Notes: generated by a model not told the origin, from the sequence alone. A stretch of DNA of 64,000 bases from Symbiodinium sp. CCMP2592 (GCA_905221615.1 CAJNDT010000611.1:1-64000), one strand, 5' to 3'; shown: positions 12,301 through 19,368, counted from the stretch's first letter. A program made the numbers and translations.

Positions 12301-15300
12301 AACCTGCGTCGCGTGATCGGGAACCGCGTCTTCCCCTACTGCCCAGGGAACAGGACCGTCACCTTCGGTCCCTTCTCCAAGGTACTGGTCCAGGTCGAAC
12401 CCCTTCAGCTGGCCAGTCATCCCGACCAAGTCCTTGGTCCGGGCGGCCAAGAGCTCGTCCCGACCCTTCGGGTTCCTGGAAAAGGAGTCCCCCAGCGTCG
12501 CACTGCGACCACTGAGACTCCTGATCTCAGACCCATCCATCAAGATCTCCGCAACCCATCGAACCAGTTTCTGGTCGGAGCCGATATCAGAGGACTGCGC
12601 TCTCGTAAGATTGGCATGGTCCGTCCAACACAGGGTTCGGATAGTTCCGAAGACCTTTCGGGTTGCTCGCTTGACTTCGAGCTGTGCGAAGGCTTCTTGA
12701 ATCAGCGGGGGCCAATTTTGCTGCGCAGGGGTCAGACTCTTGGAGTGAGTCATAAGAACCTTAATCCTTGAGAGGTCCCTGCTCATTTGCACCACCGAGC
12801 CCCCTACCGCAATCCCGCTGGCGTCCGCTATCTGCTCAAGCGGGCAAGAGCCATCAGCAGCCGACGCCTCATCGAAGGCCGCCAGGCTGATATGGTGGCT
12901 CATCATCTTCTTGATGGCCTTGAAAGCCTTGCAGCCGGCAGTGGTGCCTGTCCCCAGGCCACCTTCCGGAAACTCCGCTCCCGGTTTCTGCCATTGGCCC
13001 AAAACCTTAGCAGCATGGCCATATTCCGCTGGCAGATAGCCCCGAAGCCAGTTCGCACACCCAAGGAATTGCTGGATGTGGAGCTTTTCCTTAAGCGGCG
13101 GGAAATCCACGACCGCTTGGCATCGCTCCTCGTCGGGCGCACTCCCGTGCCGCCCGATCCGGTGCCCGAGGAGCTTACCCTCTGACACACAGATCTCAGC
13201 CTTGGCGACACCAAAGGAGAACCCAAAGAGGATGCTCTTGTCGAGGAAAGCTTCCAAAGAGACCAGGTGATCGAGAAGGTGCGGGCAAGCACCCTTGTGC
13301 CTCGCACCCATATCCTCCCGCAGCTTGTCGTAGTAGTAGTCGGAGGGAGGTTCCTCGATCATCTTCTCAATGTCGGCCGATTCCACTATGTGGTACACCG
13401 GCTCGTTCCTAGTGTCCACTCTGGAACCACTAGTGACGTCTCGGCCGTGGCTTCCTCCAAGCCCCCTCGTAGCGGAACCCGCATCCCATCCTGCCCAACG
13501 CGGCCCCGTCTTCGTCCTGAAGACCGCGAGATCGGACGTGACGGGCACGGTCGACCAGTCGACAGACTCGGGCCAAAGCCTGAGGTCCCTAGTCTGCCAC
13601 AACCGCCACGGGCCGCCAGAAGACTTCAAGAGGCAAGTCTCGTACGGAAGCCTTTCGACATCCGGCCGATTCTCCGGGTCACCTTCCTGGGGCCTGCCGC
13701 TCCAAAGGCCAGCCATTCCTCCCTTCGTCTGCCACCACTGGCCCTCAGTGGGGATGGAGGAGAGGAAGGACACGGCATCCGGATCCGTAACCACGGACTC
13801 CGTGGCCCAAGGCCCTCCTAGGACCGTGCTTACGGCGGCAAGGGCGAAAACCGCCCCAACCCTCAGGCCCTTACGCCAACCCCTGCTGTGCGAGCATGCG
13901 CCGCAGCCTTGCAGGCCACAGACGGCGGTCCTCTCGGTGGACCCGCACGCAAAGCATCCAGGGAAGGTCGAGTCTTCGGCAGTGCCTAATCCGCAGTTCC
14001 CACACGGGTCACCACTCGCGTCCGTAAAGAGGGTCTCAACCCCTCCGCATTCACACGCGGTGGTCTGCGCGAGCCCGGTCCGGACCTCGCCGACGACGGC
14101 ACCCGGAGAGACAGTCGTGTCCTCTTCGGCTACCAGCAAGATCGAACCTTCCTCGGCTCCTGTGGGCCACAGCCCAGGCACTGCTTCGCAGTTGGCGGAC
14201 TCTACCGGGAGGACAGCCTCCGTAAGGGAGCCATCCTGGCCTCCACTGCCTTCCCTCTTCACAGGTGCGATGACCCCATCTCCGGCCAAGAGCTCCAGCG
14301 GGTTCTCCCCGCTGTACCGGAGCAGGTCCCTGCCTCCGGTACCCGGCTCAAAGCACAGAGCACCGTCGAGACTAGAAAGCCTGGACTCGAAGGCGTAGGC
14401 GCGGTCCTTCCGCGACCTACTGTAGTCTTCGCACCTGGGGATCTTAATCCCAAGGGTTTCCAGGGAGTGGCAGTCAGGAAGGGGCTTGAAGCCCAAGCCC
14501 TGCCGTCCCGAGCAATCCAAGGCGCGGCCGCCAAGGATGAGCCCATGCCAATCCGAGGTTCCTTTCGCGGCTATTTTACAGCGCACGAATATCTCTGGAC
14601 CCTCGCTGCAGTTGTCGGGGGAGAGCCCCTCCAGAAAGCGGACTCTCAGCACGACGGCCCCCTTCAGGGGCACCGGCTTCCCTGCAGCGATCCCATGGAC
14701 GAACTCCGGATGCACCCAGCGTTCGAACTTCACGACAGGAAACCTCCGGTCCTCCGTGCCGATCCCCAAGGCAGCAGCCCGGTTGAGGATCCCACAGAGG
14801 AGTTCCTCCGTGATGTGGTTCGAGCCTGCACACCCGTCCAGCATGCATTCCACCATGCCGTCGATGACCTGCACGACTGTTCTGTACTGGTACCCCCCGA
14901 CCTCGTTCTCGCAGAGGTGCCACCAGTCCTGAGGCAGCTCGTCCAACGAGCTGAACTTCGACGACGAGCTCTTGGCAAGCGGGAAAGCGGAGGAGTTCGC
15001 CGCAACAACCGTGCCAGCGCTCCCAATCTGGATGGAGAGCGTAGCGAAGGGATTCACCATCCCGGCGCCACTCGGGGCCGCCCAGTTCGAAGGCAACGCG
15101 GCTCCCCCAGTGGCGGGAAGCGAATGGACCATGTCACAGTCCGCTCCCTTACGGCACGACCCGTTCTTCTTGAAGAAAGGGCAGATAGTCCCTGGCGGCT
15201 TCGCGCCCGCCTTGGACTTCGCCTTGGGCTTGGCCTTGGCCTTGCCTTTGGGCTGCCCTCCGGGTCCACCCTTGCCCTTGCCCTTGCCCTTCCCCGGCGT

Positions 15301-17373
15301 TGTCGCCAGGGTGGACGCGTCCCGCTCCTTCTTGGCCGCGAGGGCCTTTTTGCGGAGCTCCTTGTCGTGCGAGTAAGGGCACGCGTCCCCTTTTGGGCAG
15401 TTCCCGTGGTCGCGGAAATGGAAACAGATAGGCTTACCTTTTCCATTTCCTTTCGGACCAGCGGCAAGCGTGGAAGAGGCGGCCGCCTTGGCCGCGGCCT
15501 TAGAAGCCTTGAGCTCCGTCCTCAGCTTCTCGACCTCCTTCCGCGCGGCGGACAGGGCTGGGTCTTCCGTCGAACCTGCGTACACGCTATTAGCCGTCAC
15601 CCGATGCGCAGCCTCACGCTGCTCATATTCGAGGACGACCTTATGCGCTTCTTCCCAGGTCGAAGGGCCTCGAAGCCCTGCGGATGCGCCGTCGCTAGGC
15701 CACAACCGCTTATCACCGCGGATCTCCTTCTGGAGATGTGGAGGCATCTTGCGCAAGTAGCTTAGGAAGAGCTCCCTCGCTGTCTTGCCAAGACCCACAC
15801 TCTCCAGCTCCGCGATGGAGGCCTCAAACAGGGGCTCGAACTGGTGCCCTGTGAGACGGCCCTTAGTGAGGGCGACGTGCTCCGCGTCCACCCTCATCTC
15901 CTTCTCTTCTCGGCTCTCGCCGAAGACAAGGTGCCGCTGCTTGATCCTTTCGTAAACGGCTTGGGGATTCTCAGTAACTTCCCCGGTCTTGGAGGCAGCC
16001 TTGTACACGTTAGTAAAGGTCTTAAGCCTCGAGCCGCGGCAGCGAGCACGAAGGGCGATGAGTTTCTCCCGGAAATTCATCCCCTTGCAGTTGTTGGCAA
16101 GGCCACAGACGTCCTCGAACTCTTCGTAGAACTGGACCACGTCCCGGATGTCGGAGCGATCGTCGGTGAGCGAGGGCCATTGGAGGTCCGTCTTCACGGT
16201 CGTGATCGACGTCTGACCTCCGCGAGACGCCAAGGCCTCCTTGAGCGCCTCGGTCTGGGCCGCCAAAGCTGCAGCGAGCTCTCCGGCTCCGCCGCTGGCG
16301 GAGTGAGGCTCGCCGGGCTTATCCTTCTTAAGCCCTTCGAGCTCTATCTCCAGAGCCGCAAGGCGGGACTTCAGGGGTGAGTCCCCCGGACCAGGTTGCG
16401 GATCCTCAGGGATCGCGAGCTGAAGGTCCACCGGGAGAGGCGCCGGTGCTCCGGACTTAGAGCCCGACTCCGCAACGGCGCCCGTCCGGGCCGCCAGGGC
16501 CGGGACAGAAGAAGGAGTGCTCCAAACCTTCTCGGGATCGCCGCTGCTCTTGCCTCCCAGGGCCAAGATCAGCTCGCCGAGGCACGAGATCTCCTTCTCG
16601 ACCTCCTCTCGGTCTTCCGACCCAAGAGAAACCGCGGCAACGGTAAACCTGGTGCGCAGGGCCCGCACCATCCTGGCAGGGTGCCAGTCACCTCCCATTT
16701 TGCCGTATTCCTCGGCAAGGATGGTGGCCTTGGTAGTGATCTTCTCAAGATCCTCCACCGTGACCTCTGCCTGGTGCGCCTTCAAGGCCACAACCAGCCT
16801 TGAAACCCGCGTCAGGTAATCCGCGACCGGTTCCTGGTCGGGACGGTAGAGCTCCCGCAGGTCCGCCTGCAGGGTCTCCGCCGTGACGGGACCACCCGTC
16901 CCAGCAGACGAGGGAGGCCCGGAACGGGCCGGGCCGCCGGCCACCGGCGAGAGAGCAAGCGCACCAACACGGCGCGCCGTCTCGGCCACGTCCGCCGGCG
17001 CAGCGGCAGGACGCGGAGCCGGTACCCCGGCCTCCGGCAGAAGCTCTTCAGAGCTGGGGCCCGGATCGCCATCCTGAGCACCCGGGCCCGCTTCCGCAGC
17101 TGGAGCTTCCTCATCTTCCTCTTCATCTTCTTCCTCTTCCTCTTCGGCATCGAAGTTGTCGTAGAGGAATTCCATCGTCTCCTTCCACAGACGCTGTTCA
17201 TCTGCTAGCGTCGTGGATCGTCCGTCCTTCTTCTTGGTGGGACGGGACCCCGTTTCCTTACGCCAACGGAGCCAGTACATAAAGGGCATCTTCTCCGGGT
17301 ACTCCACTGACCCATCCTCGATGCACCTCAGCAACGTGGCTCCTTCCGGCTGACCTGCGACCTCAGCGCTCAT
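3271..17373 (-). CDS. Retroelement polyprotein (gag, CCCH fingers, protease, split RT/RNase H, integrase, Tpt1-like, C2H2)
   Basis: A single uninterrupted 4,700-residue frame starts at the Met at 17371-17373. N-terminal 1-600: acidic run near 75-92, then a helical gag/capsid-like region (about 400-560). CCCH fingers at 650-669 and 731-750 are both C-x8-C-x5-C-x3-H. A protease-like motif MLDGCAGS has its Asp at 846, with LILGG further on. The RT thumb/connection (about 1344-1443, LLGH motif) runs into RNase H (Asp1517, Asp1585). The integrase zinc motif is H-x6-H-x29-C-x2-C from His2339. The core triad is D2408, D2468, E2504, with exactly 35 residues between the last two. An SH3-like integrase tail sits near 2618-2672, and a weak BAH-like stretch near 2728-2795. 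RT fingers/palm appear only at about 3272-3427 (motif A Asp3355, YVDD 3423-3426). Then come two hydrophobic segments, a Tpt1-like domain (3725-3927), a Pro-rich region and a C2H2 finger from 4368. The integrase, RNase H and RT motifs are Ty3/gypsy-like. The last 60 or so residues are Arg/Leu-rich and look out of frame. Confidence 0.93.
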   Translation of the reverse strand: MSAEVAGQPEGATLLRCIEDGSVEYPEKMPFMYWLRWRKETGSRPTKKKDGRSTTLADEQRLWKETMEFLYDNFDAEEEEEEDEEEDEEAPAAEAGPGAQDGDPGPSSEELLPEAGVPAPRPAAAPADVAETARRVGALALSPVAGGPARSGPPSSAGTGGPVTAETLQADLRELYRPDQEPVADYLTRVSRLVVALKAHQAEVTVEDLEKITTKATILAEEYGKMGGDWHPARMVRALRTRFTVAAVSLGSEDREEVEKEISCLGELILALGGKSSGDPEKVWSTPSSVPALAARTGAVAESGSKSGAPAPLPVDLQLAIPEDPQPGPGDSPLKSRLAALEIELEGLKKDKPGEPHSASGGAGELAAALAAQTEALKEALASRGGQTSITTVKTDLQWPSLTDDRSDIRDVVQFYEEFEDVCGLANNCKGMNFREKLIALRARCRGSRLKTFTNVYKAASKTGEVTENPQAVYERIKQRHLVFGESREEKEMRVDAEHVALTKGRLTGHQFEPLFEASIAELESVGLGKTARELFLSYLRKMPPHLQKEIRGDKRLWPSDGASAGLRGPSTWEEAHKVVLEYEQREAAHRVTANSVYAGSTEDPALSAARKEVEKLRTELKASKAAAKAAASSTLAAGPKGNGKGKPICFHFRDHGNCPKGDACPYSHDKELRKKALAAKKERDASTLATTPGKGKGKGKGGPGGQPKGKAKAKPKAKSKAGAKPPGTICPFFKKNGSCRKGADCDMVHSLPATGGAALPSNWAAPSGAGMVNPFATLSIQIGSAGTVVAANSSAFPLAKSSSSKFSSLDELPQDWWHLCENEVGGYQYRTVVQVIDGMVECMLDGCAGSNHITEELLCGILNRAAALGIGTEDRRFPVVKFERWVHPEFVHGIAAGKPVPLKGAVVLRVRFLEGLSPDNCSEGPEIFVRCKIAAKGTSDWHGLILGGRALDCSGRQGLGFKPLPDCHSLETLGIKIPRCEDYSRSRKDRAYAFESRLSSLDGALCFEPGTGGRDLLRYSGENPLELLAGDGVIAPVKREGSGGQDGSLTEAVLPVESANCEAVPGLWPTGAEEGSILLVAEEDTTVSPGAVVGEVRTGLAQTTACECGGVETLFTDASGDPCGNCGLGTAEDSTFPGCFACGSTERTAVCGLQGCGACSHSRGWRKGLRVGAVFALAAVSTVLGGPWATESVVTDPDAVSFLSSIPTEGQWWQTKGGMAGLWSGRPQEGDPENRPDVERLPYETCLLKSSGGPWRLWQTRDLRLWPESVDWSTVPVTSDLAVFRTKTGPRWAGWDAGSATRGLGGSHGRDVTSGSRVDTRNEPVYHIVESADIEKMIEEPPSDYYYDKLREDMGARHKGACPHLLDHLVSLEAFLDKSILFGFSFGVAKAEICVSEGKLLGHRIGRHGSAPDEERCQAVVDFPPLKEKLHIQQFLGCANWLRGYLPAEYGHAAKVLGQWQKPGAEFPEGGLGTGTTAGCKAFKAIKKMMSHHISLAAFDEASAADGSCPLEQIADASGIAVGGSVVQMSRDLSRIKVLMTHSKSLTPAQQNWPPLIQEAFAQLEVKRATRKVFGTIRTLCWTDHANLTRAQSSDIGSDQKLVRWVAEILMDGSEIRSLSGRSATLGDSFSRNPKGRDELLAARTKDLVGMTGQLKGFDLDQYLGEGTEGDGPVPWAVGEDAVPDHATQVAPATAAAVPVGVAGGPPVRVMIVFDYAPWTEQERALTEIREVFVSGIPGHSIAVRGCWGPFEDDDGVASHFDGMTGKLTGPKKVKKLRVDLLTSCAKVLREAAAFSPTFLVGLGQGGVVTAALRWPLVVEVTLQARNLQRKEARVAGLAWAGIKGIWSLKPKVWKAHSTHAEVAEACPEMGREFPEPPIPGYGIVGKIAASAEVLSSLKLEGISKVADVSLRGLVDAPSRELWDHEGVCACGKRTYLFSRCPSCIRQEAEETALEVAEAQAEKEAAEGPESADPSVSLEVNALLSASLADGSVDIDTDLIRAWAKGFLQKPVEGLLPTVYGRIKARVWTGGDLELPVEGCEKDGPSLWSSWVVNASGEVLQGHQAFPSCLSGPSSLNWAVEPNWHSHRHVVNSECERIWNLQEGEVRLRESFACLLGLKGEVDRVEGWNDGDGIQSLGHRKSLRASPVIAAFQCSGEEGHWMAVQLSKKIEVKEGELSRTLAFVGSATKAPRVVVELYSSHRPFCVKSHSVRTCRVKVSASGGSGPLSLGSFPVLSDKDSPESQREKLALAARDGAGLCEFGVTPALRTAWHEAQRRDPSLTASVKKPEAPFKLGSDGVLEREVTIKTGQTVVVPVVPNGIAGPNGVTWRKSCYMTVHCGLLGAHRSAEVTFRLLERAVWWPGMEPDVKLWVSKCLACVKGRARATKVEAKPVKCLAEACWQEVSVDCEGPNREDRDGFRYSITYFDCLSHAVLLEPMKTLTHTDVRRAFLRCVLRSRTLPRLIRSDRGTEFKNAMMLELCSMLGTTQQFSMALRPCEMGSNERVHQEVQKVLGNLIRHIGGSMENWSEWLMVAEYVLDNTPGAHGYTPRDLERSWSLALPLEKDVLREALQFEPITDWARSQFKQFSDLAAAVRRHWDASSEARARLANRSRRTVELRVGDRVVWNSPKPRPEGAGRVPWKPGLTGPWRIVAVKGHRLQLELVPGGPGEAPGRQCEAHAEDVVLVPEDAEVPEKRDPIEFFDEPEHQPPSLGQQAAGEAKQVEFTVKRRGRNFVLRIGDHVAYHGARVGPKTCRLGKVTQVDEARAQVGVHRYIPDASGLRVRWHLAFLDEGGSLTREGTRQAIESITVKEIISKVDLSRDGVLAASSARKLDKAGYSLQESVPDRVGVAASPIDVPAALKELLAEAPAPSLIVGRGSSCTAVQGWIRDHLKGMDMDLVEVAVSEHSLTQVSKAGGLRSPPAAVQGASSYGIRWDFSSEEDRQALSLLVDTLDPKCLGVGLSGKGIPKEFLSLVSRWGAMVAEKGRQMLVTISDQEGLWEPWEAQGWAPVFGTLSEPKFPWAFGRADRCQLLGSVTRGSKHSEGALICLSNFKMDSVCVRCAKPDALGRVAHQHAKARTSSRVLAPALCRCLADAGLRGDQPPCYDSICSVSGQSPAEPAKPSAPEVPLPDVKSGEDLSPQERAKMEAEVLEFSRKMDAHWRSKADAKDWDGVFADLEVYALAGQAVAADPRRTPEYKAQVIEGLRLGPTENRPGLTEADPAAIKETVGRKAAAFWVEGTARTTVRKFAHDCVPTGPPVSSQPHALRGEAAQWVDDRLEEEVQRGQLVRGPSAWGSAPFPTKEMPSHKRARKRRLVGDYRRVNARVKRSTYYCRRSTDVLAAAVGSVWYSFVDAVSGFNQIRNTKRAREVLAIVARSGKYLPIVLTFGPVNGPDDFNYVVDRAYAPGRNRRLRFTKEWVAYVDDLTVRTGRVIDGRFLTDAEAEEEIRTACRKGSRSAPQTAASAFEALGARGRDGSSSSPPDADRKVAPKAKAKHDEPLTDTNHPTRALYPNSLVFVLTACVLTAGSRLGFGVLVCRVGGVRGGTWGAARTQACTPVGRYLLSMLLLVACVLQQGCSEVVQGVGRAECEPYPISLCSPLEPPAFQDMAAQRGLKTSSPVACDGPRGPLPSASCASRCALAHVGREVACTPLSFAAGGSSVDRLVAEPLPLFPTCAGPLVGQGAARGAMGGGRRRGNEGKGGRDSNSRWQPWVWLENPAVCQRALTQALRHGKFGLQGHLGEGGWISVSALAEKLQITSSAIEEGAASDLENAAGGREKQRLELVDGRIRALQGHGRGSGLTAGTVYGDGLDEAGMRELSVEYGGSTLCHGTEVFHARRIGRDGLLPGGGNGPRLTVHWVSGPGYPRQRDSTSGFRKNSTCLVVSNLELLRASGVPVWRGTDGCVLTGRVPPECILRILTVQPGCEVFDLSLAERQGNNLRWVDDAEPGSGVRREQSAPPGGAGPVNYYIGDEDSSSELEVEVRAKSSAMPAGPPPGPPKEGGPRGMPSARHRSRTVDDRPPPGREGKLKPTPKVAPEGAPSAGEQERGRSHRPPQKVPPEAPPADTIRYKTPPRARDELPEDPQAAPGDPEGAGAAPGDQPMEADRTLTPADLFHPKNFSKKANPKPPPKRPAVPEGVVTVKPGPTPKGVRPPPPFLIMETERAEEFLSPRPGWLLGGPAEPPIARSPPPPPAARNRSERPLPHGGLGPGPYQGPIRPKLGGPPLKAAPKGAVPSAEAPSASSASTGGPEGSREGGTAVPEETEEERAKTEAILRGIDDFMSSVERRSASQERPAPKSPARHTFVPFSVDPIPEEAAVPGEFVDLGDTPDRSAIHGGGVAGCPTPEEIGNGDPRRVPSRGSGHKCGIRGCRAEFEHEYEAAYHRAEVHGRGLPANMVPAPCDDAFFGEAAVALRRFRHGEARRDHRDRVWVFEADVGRFTHISNPDRFCDRIGAELRDFRRLPDGAPCGTSDGLWRTYRLDRRPVQRAKPPVRYPSTILGPAYEETDFMMPNAAAPSPYRHLFRDETPLGEALEAIREEQGRPGEVPEDVEPPPPAFPDELLEPQDPDVDAPREDTPREHVQAMRETFSDLIWNDHDGLREEKLAAGVLNPIAKQTDTQLEIDPPMLETDLLPREKGVSRGLEPRLIHDGVRSLRLPALRRKLRHLRRRIPRIRRWLLLLRLPLRRRLPPLQRLRPT
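5593..6200 (-). other. Tpt1/KptA-like RNA 2'-phosphotransferase domain
   Basis: Residues about 3725-3927 follow the Tpt1/KptA pattern: LTQALRHGKFGL, then GGWISVSALAEKL, then QRLELVDGRIRALQGH, then LCHGTEVFHARRIGRDGLLP, a VHWVSG segment, and finally GCVLTGRVPPECIL. The family transfers an internal RNA 2'-phosphate to NAD+; the LRH Arg, the ALQGH His and the HGT motif are all present. Its place inside a retroelement polyprotein is unusual. Activity on RNA is inferred from motif retention only. Confidence 0.82.
7092..7560 (-). other. RT fingers/palm module, displaced to after the integrase
   Basis: About residues 3272-3427 show the classic order: an EEEVQRGQLVRGPSAWGSAPF segment, the RRLVGDYRRVN finger, motif A YSFVDAVSGFNQI (Asp3355), a motif-B-like LTFGPVNGPDDF, and motif C AYVDDLTV (3423-3426). 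The similarity stops shortly after motif C, exactly where the thumb would begin. The thumb is instead about 6 kb upstream in the coding direction. The three catalytic aspartates are intact. Confidence 0.9.
9360..10362 (-). other. Integrase domain
   Basis: The zinc-binding part is H-x6-H-x29-C-x2-C (His2339 onward). The catalytic core has VSVDCEGP (D2408), SDRGTEF (D2468) and NERVHQE (E2504), a D-D-35-E triad. The C-terminal part, with RVGDRVVW and GPWRIVAVKG, matches the SH3-like tail of gypsy integrases. All acidic catalytic residues are present. Confidence 0.92.
12580..13345 (-). other. RT thumb/connection and RNase H module (lacks fingers and palm)
   Basis: Residues about 1344-1443 read like the part of a Ty3/gypsy RT that normally follows the YxDD box: a HL-x2-HL helix, a KAEIC segment, LLGHRIG, then PDEERCQAVVDFP and FLGCANWLRGYLP. 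RNase H follows with IADASGIAVGG (Asp1517), a QEAF glutamate and WTDHANL (Asp1585). No fingers or palm motif precedes it. The upstream 350 residues are Cys-rich and otherwise unrecognised. The missing half is about 2,000 residues downstream in the same frame. Confidence 0.85.
14515..14900 (-). other. Aspartic protease-like domain of the polyprotein
   Basis: The frame shows a hydrophobic strand followed by MLDGCAGS, comparable to the D-S/T-G loop of retropepsins, with the Asp at residue 846. About 95 residues later LILGG resembles the second conserved hydrophobic-Gly segment. The domain lies between the second CCCH finger and the RT thumb, where a retroelement protease is expected. The exact DSG/DTG triplet is replaced by DGC, so proteolytic function is inferred. 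Confidence 0.6.
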
Positions 17374-17670
17374 GGTCGCCTAGCGAAGGAGAGAGCCCCG
17401 TGCCACACAGGACCACGGCCTCAAGGCGCACGACAAGCGCGCCTTCGAGGCCACGTTAAAAGATTGCGGCGCAGCAGCCGCCTGGGTGGCCGTTTCCCAG
17501 AACAGCCCCCAATTGTGGAGAACGGAAACCCAAAGGGGCAGCACGCACCCTCGTTTTCCGTCCAAGCAGAAAGTCCAACGACCGTGACAGGTCGAACGTC
17601 CGCCCAGGACGGGCTGCGCGCAATTGCGTCGCGGCAACGAGAAGCTACCAACGACACACTGCCGTGCTCA
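17374..17670 (-). promoter_or_regulatory. 5' leader of the polyprotein mRNA
   Basis: About 297 bp separate the spliced-leader relic from the polyprotein Met. The stretch is GC-rich like the ORF and contains short upstream open frames. No long terminal repeat or primer-binding site was recognised here. Composition falls sharply to AT-rich just beyond 17690, marking the likely insertion boundary. Confidence 0.5.
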
Positions 17671-17687
17671 CTTGAGCCAAAAATGTT
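17671..17687 (-). other. Relic spliced-leader sequence
   Basis: Read on the minus strand this is AACATTTTTGGCTCAAG. The 3' 14 nt of the conserved dinoflagellate spliced leader are CATTTTGGCTCAAG, so the match is complete apart from one additional T. It is in the sense direction directly upstream of the giant ORF. Such relics are known to mark genes that went through a trans-spliced mRNA and were reverse transcribed back into the genome. Confidence 0.75.
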
Positions 17688-17760
17688 ATGAATACGAATT
17701 ACAGAAGAGCATGCATAAAAGCATACAGCACAACAGCCAGCCCGCAGACTATGTACAGTT

Positions 17761-17818
17761 ACACCGTAGTGTAATAAGGTATTGGGGAGTATACTGTAGT
17801 ATAATTATGATACGGTGT
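17761..17818. repeat. Short palindromic element
   Basis: ACACCGTA at the left end is mirrored by TACGGTGT at the right end of a 58-bp AT-rich stretch. It lies immediately outside the retroelement boundary. Confidence 0.35.
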
Positions 17819-17839
17819 CCTTTGGAATAATTTCCGTAC

Positions 17840-17930
17840 CCAAAACCTGTAACCCCTAAATCCTAAACCCTAAAACCCTAAACCCTAACCCCTGAACCCC
17901 AACCCCTAAGCCCCAAGCCTTACAGGACCG
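17840..17930. repeat. CCCTAAA telomere-like tract
   Basis: Imperfect repeats of CCCTAAA-type heptamers. Similar interstitial tracts recur all through the non-coding part of the window. Confidence 0.7.
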
Positions 17931-18008
17931 CTGGAGCCTCACAGGGGTGGATGATGGACAACATCACGCACGCCATGATCGAGCCGATGCATTGCCTGCG
18001 AACGTACT

Positions 18009-18097
18009 ACTTGGAGGGTCGGGGGACTTAGTAACTGGTTATTTTAAGGACTTATAAGTACCATAACCCCAATTAGGTTCCCTTTTAGGGTACTTGG
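18009..18097. mobile_element. Family F MITE, truncated
   Basis: The left arm (ACTTGGAGGGTCGGGGGACT) and centre match the intact family F copy at 54205-54340. The right arm is missing. Confidence 0.6.
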
Positions 18098-18216
18098 GGG
18101 TTCAGGGGTTTAAAACTTTCGCGGCTTCCGCGTTCAGGGCTTTGAGGTTGAAGCAGTCTTCGACCGTGGCAGGTACGTCTAACAATAAGAGGCACGAGAT
18201 CTCAAAGCAAAACCAT

Positions 18217-18322
18217 ATGGGAGTTTCCGAGAATAGGGGACCCTAATATAGTACCTTAAATAGTAGGTTCCTAAAAAAAAGGATCCCAAAAGAAGGTACC
18301 CACCAATTTTCGGAAACTCCCA
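18217..18322. mobile_element. Family A MITE
   Basis: Termini GGGAGTTTCCG and CGGAAACTCCC pair with each other around an AT-rich, palindromic centre. Family A members are about 100-140 bp and usually carry a 4-bp flanking duplication of ATGT or ATAT type. Here the flanks are ATAT and ATGT. Confidence 0.8.
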
Positions 18323-18439
18323 TGTAGCGACCTAAGTAATCAGAACTGAATCTTTGCATTGGGGTATAGTGTAGTAGGAATGTTTGGGCACTATAAGACA
18401 GGCACCAGAAATTACGTGAGCTAAGAGTATCTGGCACTC

Positions 18440-18660
18440 AGAGACTCCAATATCCCTGAGTTTGGGAAGATACCTTAAAATATGGGAACTTCAAAAAGAT
18501 GTGGTCTAAGGTCTGTTCCTTCTTTAATTAGCCCCAAGGGTCCAAGTACCTGATAATCAGATACTCTCCAAAATCCTGACCTACATAACTACTATCCTAA
18601 AGCCGAGAACCTAAGTTTTATGGTGCTTTGGACCCTTAGGGAAGGGGTATTGGGATCTCT
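18440..18660. mobile_element. Family D MITE interrupted by a family E MITE
   Basis: Family D arms AGAGACTCCAATATCCC and GGGGTATTGGGATCTCT enclose an intact family E element at 18533-18641 with arms AAGGGTCCAAGTACC and TTTGGACCCTTAGGG. The order of insertion is therefore D first, then E. Confidence 0.75.
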
Positions 18661-18675
18661 GGGCAGGGGCCCGTC

Positions 18676-18783
18676 TGGAGGTTTCGGAAAATAGGGGGCC
18701 CCCCCAACAAAGTACCCTAAATAGTAAGATACTTATTATAAGAACCCCAAAAGAAGGTACCCCAAATTTTCGGAAACTCCCAT
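18676..18783. mobile_element. Family A MITE
   Basis: The left arm has drifted (GGAGGTTTCGG); the right arm TTTTCGGAAACTCCC is intact. Confidence 0.7.
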
Positions 18784-18839
18784 CTCAAGCCCGAGAGGCG
18801 AGGCAAGATTGGCGAAGCCTTGATTCCAAGACCTGGCGC

Positions 18840-19180
18840 GGGGCTTTAGCTTCGAACTCAGGGCTTTAGGGGCTTTAGGGGTTCAGGACTTCAAAATTCA
18901 CGGTTTCAGAGGCTTCAGGGGTTTAGGATTTAGAACTTAAGGTTTAGGGTTTATGGTTTCTAGTGCTGTTAAGTGGTCAAGGTTTTAGGGCTTGGTGGCT
19001 AGGGTTTATGGTTTAGGGCATGGAGGTTAGGAGTTTGGGCTTTGGGTTTAAGTGCCCGTACATGGTTGGGTGTAGAGCTTCTAGGATGTAGGGTTTAGGG
19101 CCAGGGCGTGGCAGTGGCGTTTAGGAGTTCCCTGAGTTTAAGGATTGTAGGGCTTAGGGTTTAGAGCTTCTAAAGAGTTC
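18840..19180. repeat. Degenerate TTTAGGG-rich stretch
   Basis: About 340 bp of GGTTTAGGG/GGCTTTAGG-like words without long exact arrays. No coding signal was seen. Confidence 0.6.
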
Positions 19181-19368
19181 GGCACTGCCAAAAACAATAG
19201 GGAAGTGCATCCACTCCTAATTCCAAGCCTCGGGGCAGTTTTGGCATTGATTTTTTGGGGGGAGGGGGGCAATTGAGTGGTTCCAAGATCCTCTTTGAGG
19301 AATGGGCGATGGGAAGTTCCGATGACTTAGATCAATTGAAAGCAAACGGCTTGCCAGGGAACACAACT

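Noticed and set aside
75..17250. Many plus-strand and other-frame open frames across the first 17 kb, for example 2102-3805 and 14467-15765
   Set aside because: They are antisense or out-of-frame shadows of the two long minus-strand frames, whose protein motifs are unmistakable. High GC makes such shadows expected.
17674..18100. An LTR at the right end of the retroelement
   Set aside because: No direct-repeat partner or TG...CA ends could be recognised in this window. The left end is outside it, so an LTR can be neither confirmed nor excluded.
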